Assembly: GCA_026874595.1 (NCBI GenBank)
Contig: CM049314.1
Location: 63,272,800-63,336,799 of the forward strand
Direction of reading: 5' to 3'
DNA from: Sipunculus nudus
Lineage: Eukaryota > Annelida > Sipuncula > Golfingiida > Sipunculidae
Length of the DNA: 64,000 bases
The notes beneath the pieces are model-generated. The model had not been told where the DNA came from, ran no database searches, and saw only the letters and a program-made list of their open reading frames with translations. The position numbers and the translations under genes were made by a program. This document shows, piece after piece, positions 44,155 through 55,935 of the stretch; position 1 is the stretch's first letter; each line of letters opens with the position of its first letter.

Positions 44155-45196
44155 TGCAGACTTCAATGTAGACTTGATATTACAAGGTACGTGATGATAA
44201 AATTAGACAATATAATGCTTGCACATGATGTCGGCTTCGCAAATCAGCCTGGTGGTCTATGCCAAAGAGCCGTTCATGTTTCAGGAGGTTTAAAACTGTT
44301 CTATAATTTCTTAGACATATATACATTCAAAATACTATATATAACACCAGTAATATATTTCATGGTAAGTGATAATGAAATGAGACAATGTAATGCTTGC
44401 ACATGATGTCGGCGTCGATAATCAGCCGGGTGGTCTTTGCGAATGAGCAGTTAATCCTTCAGGATGTTTCAAACAGCTTGAAATTTTCATATATACATTT
44501 AAAATACTAAATTAGCTTCGTTATATCTTAAACCATGCGTTATGGATAGAGCGTTTGACCGGGACCAGTCCAACTGGGACCCGTCGGACTGGGACCCGGC
44601 CAGATGGGATCGTAAAAAAATCAGAACCGTTCATTTGAAACCCGTCAATTTGGGATGACACCTGGAATGTTAATTAAACCTGTTTTATTCCTTGGAACAT
44701 TTCAACTGAAAATACTTTGTAAAACACCCTGGAAATCGTGGAATCGCTGTGCTTGACTTTGAACAGAACTAACGAAAAAAAAACACATGCTCCCGCCCCT
44801 TGATGCACGTTGGTTCATTGACACCTTTAAGGGTAACGGCACGTTGAGTGATGTCATTGTACTCTGTGACGTCATGACACGCACTCCAAAGATGACCATA
44901 TCGTCACCTGCTACGTCCTAGTGTGAACATATGTGATATAAAATCCCATAACACACTCATCCCGGGGTTATTCAAGCTTGGATAAACAAAATTGAACTTC
45001 GTGAACACTTTCACAATACCAACCTATAGAATTAATTTCAATCATATCCTTTAAACCGTCTCCAGATATCGCGCGGATACACACACACAGACAGAATCGA
45101 GTGAAAACAATAACCCTTGGTTCGCGCAGGGTTTACAAAAGAAATACCCACTCTAGTTGATGGTAAAACCCAAGCACATATGATAAACGTAAATGT

Positions 45197-45660
45197 TGTT
45201 ACGGGGTGACTTAAAAGCGGACCGAACTGTCTCGCTAATGAAGCCCGCTTTTCTAGCGAAGCGGTTTGTACGCCGGACATCAGCGGCACCGACATGGGTT
45301 CGAGTCCCGGATTGGCCCAGTAATTTCCCCTGATTAAATTGTCTTCGTAAAAAAATTGGGATTCGTCCTACATGACTGTAAATTTTGTGGCCCAGGGAAT
45401 AAGCTCACCAAAGTGTGACTCCTGGGATAATTAGTCTTGTTCTGATAGCAGAACGATCTTAAGAGGGGGTGTGTTACGGGGTCACATAAAAAGCGGACCG
45501 AACTGCTTTGTTAGCGAAGCGGTTGGTACGCTGGACTCCTTATGGGTTCGAATCCGGGATCGACCCATTGTTTTCCCCTGAGCAATTTGTCTTCGTAACA
45601 ATGTAACCATCCGACAAAGTTGAACCTCCACCGGCCCAGGGTCTGCCTACCTATGCGGAG
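45197..45660 (+). repeat. Tandem pair of tRNA-derived SINEs
   Basis: Two direct copies about 278 bp apart share GTTACGGGGT, AAAGCGGACCGAACTG and TAGCGAAGCGGTTnGTACGC (A box), then GGGTTCGAnTCC (B box) and TTTCCCCTGA..TTGTCTTCGTAA. Each has the promoter boxes of a tRNA gene but lacks a full cloverleaf. The second ends in GGCCCAGGGTCTGCC, also present in part in the first. This is a different family from the SINE at 1275, 16520 and 25438. Confidence 0.75.
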
Positions 45661-45799
45661 TACCATGGATTCCCCATTTTGAGTATAGTACTCAGTAGCA
45701 GTTAAACATGCATTAGATGAGGCGATGACAATGCAAGGTAATGACAAACTAATTATAAATTTAAACATGTATGCATAATTTATGCTCATCAAACATAGT

Positions 45800-47700
45800 T
45801 CATGATTTGGGTTCTTGGAATGTTTAACATCCTCTTGCTGTAATTCTAAGGATTAAATTAATTTCATTGCATATTATAATTTATTTTATTTATAAATGCT
45901 TTTAAACATTAATGTCCTTTTCCGCTGAAATTTGGTCTACTTCTTTCTACATATGAAAACATCTTTGAAAATGCTACTTAAGATAACACCGTTGTCAGCC
46001 TTCAGTTAGCACTCAAGTCTCAATGAAATGCCAATCAGTGGTTCTGTTTTATGCTAAATTCCATAAAGGAGATTTTATTTTAAACCTTACAAACTTATAA
46101 AAACCTTACCTTAGATTTTATTTTAAACCTTACAAACTTATCAAAACATTATAAACTTATCAAAAGAAAAAAATATATTTATTTTCCTGTGTCAGAAATG
46201 ACGTCCGATCCCTTCATGTTTTGTATAAATGAGTTATTCCTCGTCTTTTGTAGTAAAATTTCAGTATGCTGCCGTAAATATACAAGAATGTATCCCAATG
46301 TATTTTTTTATTTACTTTCATGTTTAAAATGCAATTATTAAATTTTGCTTCTACAATAATTATTTTTACGCATGAAAAAATGCCAATAACCTTTTTAAAG
46401 GTTACAAGTATGGAATATAAAAAAACACTTTTTTTCACAAAATACATGTGAGTTTGTTGGTAAGGATTAAGAAATGTGTGTTATTTTTCGTTACAGAGAA
46501 AATTCGATGTAAATCACAAGCATTTCACTCAGATCTAATTTTGAGAAAAAGAAAAAAAAGCACATGCGTGTATGCCTATTGAGATATTGACCGCGACATG
46601 GTTTTATTGCAAATGACAACCTGTTGTCAAGTATAAGTATATTATGATCAACTGAATATGCTTTCATCTTGCTTATTTTGTTTTATATTTGCAAATAATT
46701 CTGACAGATGAGAGGCCTATGTATCAAAATGTGTGAGTGGAACTTAGGGATTATCAGTGACGAATGCCATGAGGTTGCTGGCTTTCAATTGATGACAGGA
46801 TTAACGGCCGCCGCGCTACCTAGAACAACCCGACATTAATTATGTCAACAAACATTAATTGTCAAATTCTTCCAGCGAAGAAGAATTGCATTTGATAATC
46901 ATAAATAATACAAAAGGTCCTTAATAATACAAAAGACGAGCCGCCGTCTGGATACAACTTACCGCGTACATCACCCTCCTGAATATTTTAGCATGGATTT
47001 GAATGCTGAACCGTTTTCTCCATTTATTAATTTTAACATATAAAATAAATGTAAGTTTCAGAAATGCATATGCCACCAAAGAGAACAGTGTACCTGTTTT
47101 AAAATAATGTACATTGTGTAGGGTATTCCATGAAAATGTATACCTGACAATAACATTTAACAGCAATTACAATGTTATTAGGACAACCGACTAATACGTA
47201 CACATATAAAGGCAAGTTTCGATTTTTTCTCTCAAGGTGACAACATAAACGACATTAGCTGTTATCCGCCATCCCGACAGGTGCTTAGCACATTAAAGAC
47301 GCAGCTGAAAGCATGATCAAAGTTACATCTCAGATAGTGATTCGGTAGACGAGAATTCAATATAGAGAAGTAACAACTCTTCCTAACCACCAACTGCAGG
47401 CGAATGCCTAGAATGGACTTTGTGGGGAATCTGAAATTATATATTTTCTTCATATCGCAAGGTGATTGTTCCTTCATTGCTTGCAATTGAAAATTTAACG
47501 ATGCGATGATTTTGTGAAGTGAAGGCCTCTCTTAGTAATAACATATATTAGGTAAACAACAGTATTATGTTATAGTATAATAATCTTGCTGTGTGATTTT
47601 TTAAAAAGAGATGCTTCACATTATAGCATTTTTACCCAAGGAACTCCACCAATGAGTATACTATTTATTTGGTAAGCCTATTTTTTTACTTAACATGGAA
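45800..47700. other. Gene-free stretch before the C-type lectin exons
   Basis: AT-rich, with a short direct repeat (TTTTAAACCTTACAAACTTAT at about 46077 and 46117). The signal-peptide exon of the C-type lectin gene should lie upstream of 47726, but I could not recognise it. Confidence 0.45.
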
Positions 47701-47725
47701 GTAGAAATATGAATCACGTTTACAG

Positions 47726-47922
47726 AAGAACCGAACACTTTTGGTGTTATGAACTCCCCTACGTTTCTTTGTCAGAGGCTATATTTACAAGGAGTGTACC
47801 AATACACAAAATAGAATGCTACGAGCATTGTAAAGGGCTTAGGTGTGGTGAAGCCTGCATCCTACAAGCAAGGCCGATCCTCACAGAGAGATTTATCTTG
47901 AAATGTCGACGGGAGAGCTACG
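47726..47922 (+). CDS. C-type lectin gene: Cys-rich, possibly PAN-like exon
   Basis: The acceptor is CACGTTTACAG and the donor TACG|GTAATT. The split codon joins the next exon as G|AC (Asp), directly before the CPTGF start of the lectin domain. Five of its six cysteines lie close together, in FTRSVPIHKIECYEHC, GLRCGEAC and ILKCRRESY. The assignment to PAN/apple is tentative. Confidence 0.55.
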
Positions 47923-48998
47923 GTAATTCAGCATAGCACTTTGTTATTATTCTCAAATGTCACTATAAGCTGAATTAAACAAATAGAATTATCACATGGA
48001 CTGTGATTAAATATTCCCGAACTTGGTAGTAACGGGATAGTGTAGGATAACATGAATAAGGTGCCGTTCAACATTTATTATATATTGTTCATCTTATATA
48101 CATATATTAATTAGTATAATGTCTGTTGTTTCTTCATTGGACTACTTGCCATCACGACACCTTTTTGTAACATTTTAGCTTTTAAAAAAGAATACCCTTC
48201 AGAGAGCCGTATATGCCTTTTGGCTTATTTACAAAAATAAATTATTATATCAGTGCAATACTTGCATTTATCCGAATGTTATGTTTTAGACTGTCCTACA
48301 GGATTTCATAATATCTTACAAAACGGAACCCCGACAGGCAGCGGTACATTCGTCCCATCATTTTACAAGGTATTCTATCAATATACAACTTGGTGGTCAG
48401 CAAGGAAAGCGTGTAAAGACCTACAGGCGAATCTTGTAAGTATCGAAACTGAAGAGGAACAAATCTACATGGCAACGGTGCTTAAACAGGACACGTCAGG
48501 TATTAATGAAATAATATTCCAACCTAAAATGCACTGCGAAGTACAAAATATAACTTATAGGGCCAATCCGAAGGTTTCAAACATCCTGATATTACAAAAT
48601 GGCGTATTTCACTTACATGCTGCATTTTATTTTGACTTTTATGTACACAAAGTTTGCTGTCCCTATTGTTAAACTCAATTTGTGTCGATTAATTTTATTA
48701 TTTATTGTGTACTTTTCATTCCAATTGTTTCCCTGCTGAATTTTCCCCTCTTTTTCCTACCTCTGCAGGAAACAAAAGATTTCTCAATGGCGCATGGACA
48801 TCTGGCAAGAATGGGAAGTGGACGGCAACAGGTCAAGTGATTGGCTTTACACACTACTGGAGACCACGTGGTTCAGCAAGTGATGAATGCGTTCAACTTT
48901 CTACAAGTTATAACAATTTCTGGGCTGATCTGCCATGTTTCGTAATGTTCAAACCACTTGGCGAAATAGGAGCTATCAAGGTCTCACGAGATGTTTGA
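47726..48998 (+). CDS. C-type lectin domain protein, 3' exons (5' end missing)
   Basis: Three exons join in frame: 47726-47922, 48290-48499 and 48769-48998. The introns are GT-AG and phase 1. The first exon encodes a Cys-rich segment (ECYEHCKGLRCGEAC) that may be part of a PAN/apple-like domain. The other two encode a complete C-type lectin domain ending in a short tail and TGA. It is likely a secreted carbohydrate- or pattern-binding protein, as in the large bivalve lectin families. The exon with the signal peptide is not found; the first listed exon enters in phase 2. An AATAAA lies at 49222-49227. Confidence 0.78.
48290..48499 (+). CDS. C-type lectin domain, first half
   Basis: It encodes DCPTGF, an insertion, then WWSARKACKDLQANLVSIET and EEEQIYMATVL. 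This is the standard first half: Cys1, the WxxAxxxC helix, and LVSIxxxEE. The acceptor is TTATGTTTTAG and the donor TCAG|GTATTA. Confidence 0.85.
48769..48998 (+). CDS. C-type lectin domain, second half and stop
   Basis: It encodes FLNGAWTSGKNGKWTATG, HYWRPRGSASDECVQL and NNFWADLPC, then a tail ending KVSRDV. The usual EPN or QPD sugar-specificity triplet is replaced by sequence around RPRGSAS, and WND is WAD. Classical Ca2+-dependent sugar binding is therefore doubtful. The acceptor is TTTTTCCTACCTCTGCAG. Confidence 0.87.
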
Positions 48999-49757
48999 AG
49001 TATGGAGAGTGATAATTGTGAAACACTTTCTGTCAATTGCATATTGTCAGAAAATAATTAACTAGCATTGCCTTTCCTTTCACTATTGTGCTAGTTCATA
49101 CTGCATGATACTGCACAGTGTGCGTATTTTATATTAGTTTAGGGGCATTACACGATATGTTTAGTGTTTATTGGTTTATTTCATGACTCGCATTTTTTTC
49201 TGAAACATAGCGAGCTTTCTAAATAAATATTCAATTTTACTTATCAACTAAGGTTAAAAAGAAAATAATTCTATATTATTAACCAAAGTCACATTTTATC
49301 TCTAACTTTTTTATTTACACAGCCGGTCAAAGGTTACTCGGAACTCCCGCGTTCGACAATAGATGTCAAATAAATGGTAAAAGCCTGGGGACAAATCCTG
49401 TACAAACGTTAGAGTGACTAATGGGATTCATATTCACAGAACAAAAACGTGTAATTACATGTGCATATGGGGAGGGGGGTGAAAAAGGCTTTTTGTTAGT
49501 CTTGATTAGATAGAATTTGATAATTAAAATCAACTGATATGTTTATTTATTTAACATCAAGCTTAAGCCGCTTAAGAGCATAGCATATTAAATACGTGGT
49601 ATGTTAAAATAAAAAAAAACATATAAAGACAAGAAACAGAGCATTTATCTAGAAATGATATACATAGAAAAATGAAACGTATCGTCAATACGTATAGGTA
49701 TCGAATTAACTGTATCGCAATACGTATTGTGCTGGAAGAGGCGGACCGATACACAGC

Positions 49758-49758
<1 letters not shown>

Positions 49759-49816
<58 letters not shown>
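49759..49816. repeat. (AT)n microsatellite
   Basis: An AT run of about 29 units. Confidence 0.95.
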
Positions 49817-49818
<2 letters not shown>

Positions 49819-50123
49819 GAAACGAAAACAACACTGTAAATTCACTACAGACTGTTTCACGGGATGCGACCCAATCCTCAGGTGAATGTTGTTAGAATGA
49901 AGCTAACAGCTTTGTTTGAAAAGCCGGGACCCACGAGATTACGAGATTATGCTTGCGGGCGGTGACCGGTCGGGCCATCTTCGTCAGCGCAAGGTCTTGT
50001 GATGTACGTTGGTCTTTCCCACTTACTCCCGTCATGACAGTCCCCATTATTTGAAAAAAAATCAAAATAACGGAAGATATGTATCATGGAATATTTTTAC
50101 GCATGTAGGATGCAAGTTTACAA

Positions 50124-51690
50124 TCACACATATATGTAAAAGCTCCAGTTAATAGTTGTTATTTGCAGAATCATAAAACAATCTTTCATGTTTTTTAACT
50201 CTGTCGGTTGTGTTCTATCAAGTTCCTTGGCAGGAATGGAGCATGTTGCCTCGGTGTTGTCTTTTTCCATGTTGGCTACAATGGACTCGCAAAGCGGGTC
50301 TAGCACACATGGCTGATCCATACTCAAGTCCATACGTTCCTCATTGAATGTGACTTTCTTTACCGAAGCACACTTCCTGCGTTTTGGTACTGGGGTCGAC
50401 GACAGAGGTCCTTTCACTTCCTTTACTCACGTCTGTTCAGTGTTTCTCTCCGCGTTGTCCATGGTCTGGCAGAACGTTACTTCTAGGTCCGTTTGATTGA
50501 TGGTGGCATCCGGCGCTGGTACTATTTCATAATCGTTTTTCCTTGGCTTCTTTTTCCCTGAATTCTAGTCCTTGCGCTTTCTACTATTACGACACAGCTG
50601 CGTTAGATTTAAAACAGTCTTTGTCTCCCTGCTTTCTCAGACCAACGCTCATTCGTGCTGCCAGGATGTGGTCACATGTTCCGGTGGAAGGACACTGACT
50701 TTTTTCCGGATACAAAGTCACTGCGTTCTGATCACCGCCACTTTCTTCAACTACAATAAAACCCTCTCTCTGGAACGTGGGTGATTCTTTAATTTGCGAT
50801 GACCAGTTTGGCATGAAAGCTCTGTGTAAGTCCACACAAATCCTACTTTCGTTCTTCAACTGGCGTTTCATCTATGGTTGTGGCATTCCCAGAAATATTG
50901 ACGTCTGTTGTGGGGCTTTCTTCTTCGCAGAATTTCCCACGTACAAAGTCCATGATCTGATCCGGGGAACACATGTCCACTGGGAGATCCATATCCTCAA
51001 ACGCATTCTGGAAGGCAGCTCTATATTCTTCCTTCAATGTGAAACTCCCCACACCACAGTACCCGCGTCTTATTTCAAATGGAAGTTCCCGAGATGATGG
51101 AACTACATCGCCATCATGTCCACAGAGCATTGATTCAAGCCCGACAATCGTTTCGGTGCTGCGTTGAAGCCTTCTGAAAGGTTGTTCGTGATCCCCGAGG
51201 ATGGATTATAACACCCCCACCTCTCTAACCGCCAACGTGCTGCATGCGCCTTTAGACATTCGTTTGACCTCTGAAGTAATCAACGAATACCTGGCTCCAC
51301 TTTTCTGACATAGAAAGGACCTTTTCATCATACTCCTCCTCCGACTCGCATCGCATGAGTTTCACTATATATCACGTGTAGGCCGAAACATCGTCAGAGT
51401 TGCCGCCCGAAGCTCTGCCTTTTCGCTCAATATCCTCCTTGATACGATTCCAACAGCACAATACTGCAACTTTCGGGAAGACACGAGTGACGGCTTGTGT
51501 AAGACCTACCTCTCTGTCTAACACGATAGGAAACATCTTCAAGTTTCCTTAAGTTTGGCATTAGTTGAGATATTTGCACAAAGAAACATTCGTGCTCGCT
51601 TGGAAATTTCCTCTCGGGACTCCCGGCATTTACCCAGTTCCGTCAAGGACGCCATAAGAATCTTGTTTCTTCCAGGTCCTCGCGGTTGTC
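50124..51690 (-). pseudogene. Mutator-like (MULE) transposase relic with SWIM motif
   Basis: Reading the minus strand from 51690 downwards, pieces of one protein appear in shifting frames. First, at about 51540-51400, comes FPIVLDREVGLTQAVTRVFP followed by VLCCWNRIKEDIERK, the DRE..L..A....FP......CWN.I..DI signature of MULE transposases. Then comes a region with YCGVGSFTLKEEYRAAFQNA (50843-51130), and then a SWIM-like CPSTGTCDHILAARMSVGL (about 50638-50694). A basic C-terminus follows (KRRKCASVKKVTFNEE, about 50300-50390). Several stops and frameshifts separate these pieces, so it is dead. No terminal repeats were found around it. Confidence 0.7.
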
Positions 51691-51699
51691 AAGGACCCA

Positions 51700-54090
51700 A
51701 CTAGATTTGTAAATTTTTAAATATATATTTACAGTGTCTGTATGTATTAAAGAAATGAGATAAACATTTAGCTGAATGTAATATTTATTACCATAAGATA
51801 ACTATATCGAAAATGTGGTATAGTCGAATAAAAGATAAGAAAAAACTTGAGTAGTACAGGCGGCACGTATTACCATGGCATGGATGTAAAACAACTGGTT
51901 TTCTGGTATGGAGGTACTATAAAATGGGGATACTTTGAGGTAAAATGTCTCTATATGATTACATGAAATTACATATCAGGGGCGTGTATAGAGGGGGCGC
52001 AACAGGCGCGCCACCCTCCCCCTAAAATCTGTTTAACATTTTTTCAGCAGGCACCCAATTTCGTAAATTGTCAGGACCTGCCGAAACCTTTTGCAAAATC
52101 AATTCACAAAGACGTATTTGTAAGGCCCAGAACCTAGTTAAAACTAGTTTAACTTTAGGGATGACACCCTTTATTTGCTATAATGGACCAAACAAAATCC
52201 TCATTGGAAGCTGCTGCTTATGCATAGGACATATCGTGTTATACATGGAGCACGGCAGTCCTGGCTGTTATAACCAAAAGTTACCAGTTCCCACTTCTGT
52301 GATTGCTTAAGGAAACGTCAGTGTGTGGTGTTCAATCCCCGTCGTGGTTTATCTGACTTAAAGCAGGCCCTAAAAAGGGTGGGGTCAGCAGGCACAAGGT
52401 ACTACAACCGAACGGGAACAAGGGGGGCCAAGATTGACTAGGAATTACCTATAGTGTAGAAAAAGTTTGGAAATGTTCATGTCTCGTATAGTTTTTATTT
52501 TAGCTTATATGAATTTGAGTTAAGAGACCCCGCGAGTGTCCGGGTTGGTAAGGTGTGCAAAAGAGCAAAAGGAATGCACATCATGTTTGCCATTTGAGAA
52601 GCATGTGTACGGAGATTTTATCGATACTGAGGGGCCTATATTAAGGGAACCGTACCGGCCAGGAATATCCTATAGGACCCAATGATATGTCTAACTTAGT
52701 TTTATTTAAGTCTAGGAATTCGCTATAAGGCACAAGATGTTTAAGTCAAATGACTTACGAAACGTAAATATAGAGTTTCTAATAGTTAGTGATCCAAAGG
52801 GGCCCTGCCCGTCAGGAGTTTCCTATGTGAAGAACACCTGAAAATACATGAGAATGAGAAAATCTCTTTTGGCTTTTCAGTTAACTTGCATTTATTTAGC
52901 TGTCATCAGGACAACTCAAACAGACCCGGCTCGGGCTTTGTCTATTATAGGGCCCAGTTAAACTTAATTGTTAATGCGGAACTTTGTGTTTTCTCATTGG
53001 TTTTAGCTTATATTTTTTAAGTGAAAGTGATCGGGCCTATGGGACTCGGGGCCAAAGTTCCCAAGGGCAAAAGAACAGACATGACGATAAAGTCTCAAAT
53101 TAAAGTCTTTCAGTAGTCATAAATAGAATTAGGAAGTTTAACCCGTTGGGTCCAAAGGGCCTTGATGGGCCAGGAGTTCTTAAGGCCCATTTGAATGCAT
53201 GGAAATCGTAATCTTTCGTTCCGGAAGTACATGCCGTTTTTTTCCAATTAATTCATTTACTCTGTTTTAAGTTTAGATTAGGTATAAATGTAGGTTAGAT
53301 GCCTTTGTTGAGTGTTCATGAATATAATTATTCAAGGCACCAAATAAAATTATTGATTCACGCTGAATATAAAACGATTTAGTGAAGAGGCCCCTTTCAT
53401 TTTATTTTATCTTTTTAATTCATCTGTGTGCTTTTCTTTGTGTGTGCGTGGGGGGGGGGGGGGGGGTCGCTTTCATTTTTTTTATAAAACCCGTGCTCGT
53501 TTATTTTTTATAGATCCCGTGCTATGTATATTCTCAGTTATTAATTTATCGCAAACCCATATAGCTTTCTCTTAATGTGACAAACCAAGTATTGATGCGT
53601 TTGAGATGCAAATGTTAATTATTCAAATTCATACCAGCAAATGTAGGTCTGGTCTTATTTATTACCAGCCGTTTCTATAATACTTGGCGAATGTCCCCAG
53701 AAAGTAAACATCCTTCAGTCTGTTTGGTGGAATATGAGAAAGCTGCTATATAAACACTGTGAGCTATTGTATATAAAAAAGAAAAAGGTGATCACTGAAT
53801 CACAGTAGTCATCGATACAGCTTCCACTGCTGATCTGACCCCTGTCAAAGTATGTAACAGTCTGACGCATCTGCACTCGCCTTAGCTTCGGCGGCACTAT
53901 TTTAACCGCTTATTATGTTCCTGTAAATATTTTTTATTCTTCCAAGTTTCAATTGGTTTCGTCATTATTGTGATCTTATTGTTGTTGATAGTACGCATAG
54001 CATGAGAGACACAGATTGTTGTGTTGGATTGTTGAGGGATGCCTGCTAAGACCTGCATATATGACTTTTTTTCAGTGTAGCATGGTGGAT
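51700..54090. other. Gene-free stretch
   Basis: No supported exon. A CAGGGGCGTGTATAGAGGGGG motif at about 51979 resembles the end of the G-run MITE family. A poly-G tract lies at about 53450-53466. Several GGGCC(C/T)-containing blocks at 52500-53200 look repetitive but were not resolved. Confidence 0.4.
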
Positions 54091-54094
54091 AGAG

Positions 54095-54146
<52 letters not shown>

Positions 54147-54189
54147 AATATATATATATATGTGAATATATATAAATATATATATATGA
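54095..54189. repeat. (AT)n-rich microsatellite
   Basis: An AT run with GTGAATATAT interruptions. It explains the Tyr/Ile frames on the minus strand. Confidence 0.95.
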
Positions 54190-54380
54190 GAATATACGTG
54201 GATTTAAATGCAGAAAATTTATGCATCCCTCAATTACATTCCATTCTTTAGTATAGCGCATCAATAGGTAGATAGCCCTGGATTTAATGTATGGTGGACC
54301 AGAATCCGGGGGGGGGGGGGGAGGGGGGGGGGCTATATAGATAAAAGTGATTACCCTGAAAAGAGACATTTGCACTGTAA

Positions 54381-55935
54381 TAACCCTTTTCAGTGGTTAT
54401 TTCTTTATCAATACAGATATTTATCTAACTTAAAGGGGCCTGTTCCGATATCTGGAAATACTAACCAGTGGCAATCCCTTTCATAAAAATAGACCAGAAT
54501 ACCCACGGTATTCAGGTTGTTCGGTTTGATTGTATCAACATGTATATAACATGCTGGGGAATACATGTTGGGGACCCGCCAAAATAATCTAGAAACATTC
54601 AACAAGGACTTTTTCTCAGCTATGGTTTCATCTAGCTTCCCGAAACCTGGTGTGTTTATTGGTCATGAGTGAGTACCGTATATTAATCACCCTGTCCGTT
54701 TGTCCGTCTGTCTGTCCGTTACGTCTGTCGGTCCTTCTGACCATCCACAACTTTTTTCCATATAACTTCAGGTTGGATTGACATATGGTTTCCAGTCTTA
54801 AGTTTTGTAGGGCCAGTCCCTAAAGAAAGAACCCTAAGGGTCATGAGGTCAAAAGTCAAGGTCAGAGGGCCCACTTATTCAAACAGATTGTTGATGATTT
54901 TAAGCCAAACTTTCATTCCAATCTTTCATTCCAAACTTTCCTTCTTGCGCATATGGTTGACCTGCCAGCAGTTGAAGAACCTAATTGAAAGGGTCAAGGT
55001 CACTTGGCCTATATGTCAAGAAATTAGTTTCCAGATGATATCTACAGTTTGTTTTGATACATTGGTTTCAAACCTTTTCAGTGGCTTTTTTATACAGATA
55101 TTTATATTACTTATGCGCCCTATCTCGATATCTGTAACTACTAACCAGTGACAATAACTTTCATAAAAATAGACAAGAAGACTCCTGTCCCATGGTAAAC
55201 AGGTTGTTCGTTTTGTTTGTATCAACATATGATCATGTCGGGGACCCCCCAAAAAATATAGAAAGATTCAACAAGGCATTCGACAGACGAACCACAGTTT
55301 TGCAAACGGCCATTTGTAACAATTGGCCTTCATCTTCCTCATATATCCAACCAACCACATTCAGATATATGGTTTTTGGCTCAGCTGACTGAAAGATAAC
55401 TGAGGTATAGGAATGGCCCTTTGTCCGAGGTTCGTCCGGCCGTCCGTTAACAAGGCACGAATTGCAACCACTGACCCTATAAGAAGGTCTTAGGATGTCA
55501 ATAAAAAATCTTCTTGTTAACCTGAAATTTGTTCACTACGGCCTATATCCTCCGAATTATGGGGCTTGTAAGTACCCCCCCCCCCCCCGCCCGAATAATT
55601 AAAATTTTGATAAAACCAAACAGTATATTGATAATTAATGCATGTATTGTCGTGAATCTTGCCTTTAGTATTGACAATGGAGAGTATTGTCAGTTCATGA
55701 ATATTGCAGGTGCCACCTTAATTTTTTCCCCAAATTTTAAAAGTTTTTCTCTATTTTTTGAAGACTACCAAATGACAGCGATTATGTCAGTTTCTCAGCT
55801 ATGATTTCATCTAGTGTTTATTGATCATAAGCGAGTGCCCTATAGTAATCACCCTGTCTGTACATCCGTCTGTCTGTCCGTTACGTCTTTCGGTCCTTCC
55901 GTCCATCCACAAATTGTATCCAGATGATAACTCCA
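54381..55935 (+). repeat. Diverged direct repeats of an unclassified element
   Basis: 54381-54610 and 55075-55285 are direct copies. They share TTTTCAGTGG, ATACAGATATTTAT, GATATCTG..A.TACTAACCAGTG, CTTTCATAAAAATAGAC, CAGGTTGTTCG and ATTCAACAAGG. 54625-54770 and 55795-55915 share GATTTCATCTAG, AATCACCCTGTC and CGTCTGTCTGTCCGTTACGTC. The region probably holds nested copies of one mobile repeat with a GTCCGTC-rich segment. No coding domain is visible. Confidence 0.6.

Larger units (their letters stand above)
43046..44662. mobile_element. Long-TIR element with 8-bp duplication (1.6 kb)
   Basis: Both ends carry clusters of GACGGGTCC-type repeats in mirror orientation (43075-43140 left, 44545-44655 right), including CCCAATTTGACGGGT on the left and CCCAAATTGACGGGT on the right (reverse complemented). 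The 8-mer TGGAATGT flanks the element at 43038-43045 and 44663-44670. The ends (GATTACGTGTCAG and GGTGTCATCCC) recall those of the element at 16732. Inside are (AT)n and (GA)n tracts and tandem duplications near 43380-43500 and 44185-44450. No transposase is present. Confidence 0.65.

Noticed and set aside
45254-45320. Functional tRNA gene
   Set aside because: A and B boxes are present but no full cloverleaf with acceptor stem can be drawn, and the sequence is duplicated with a common tail, as in SINEs.
54843-55151. 102-codon plus-strand frame
   Set aside because: It lies in a diverged repeat region, lacks a domain, and overlaps an open frame on the other strand.
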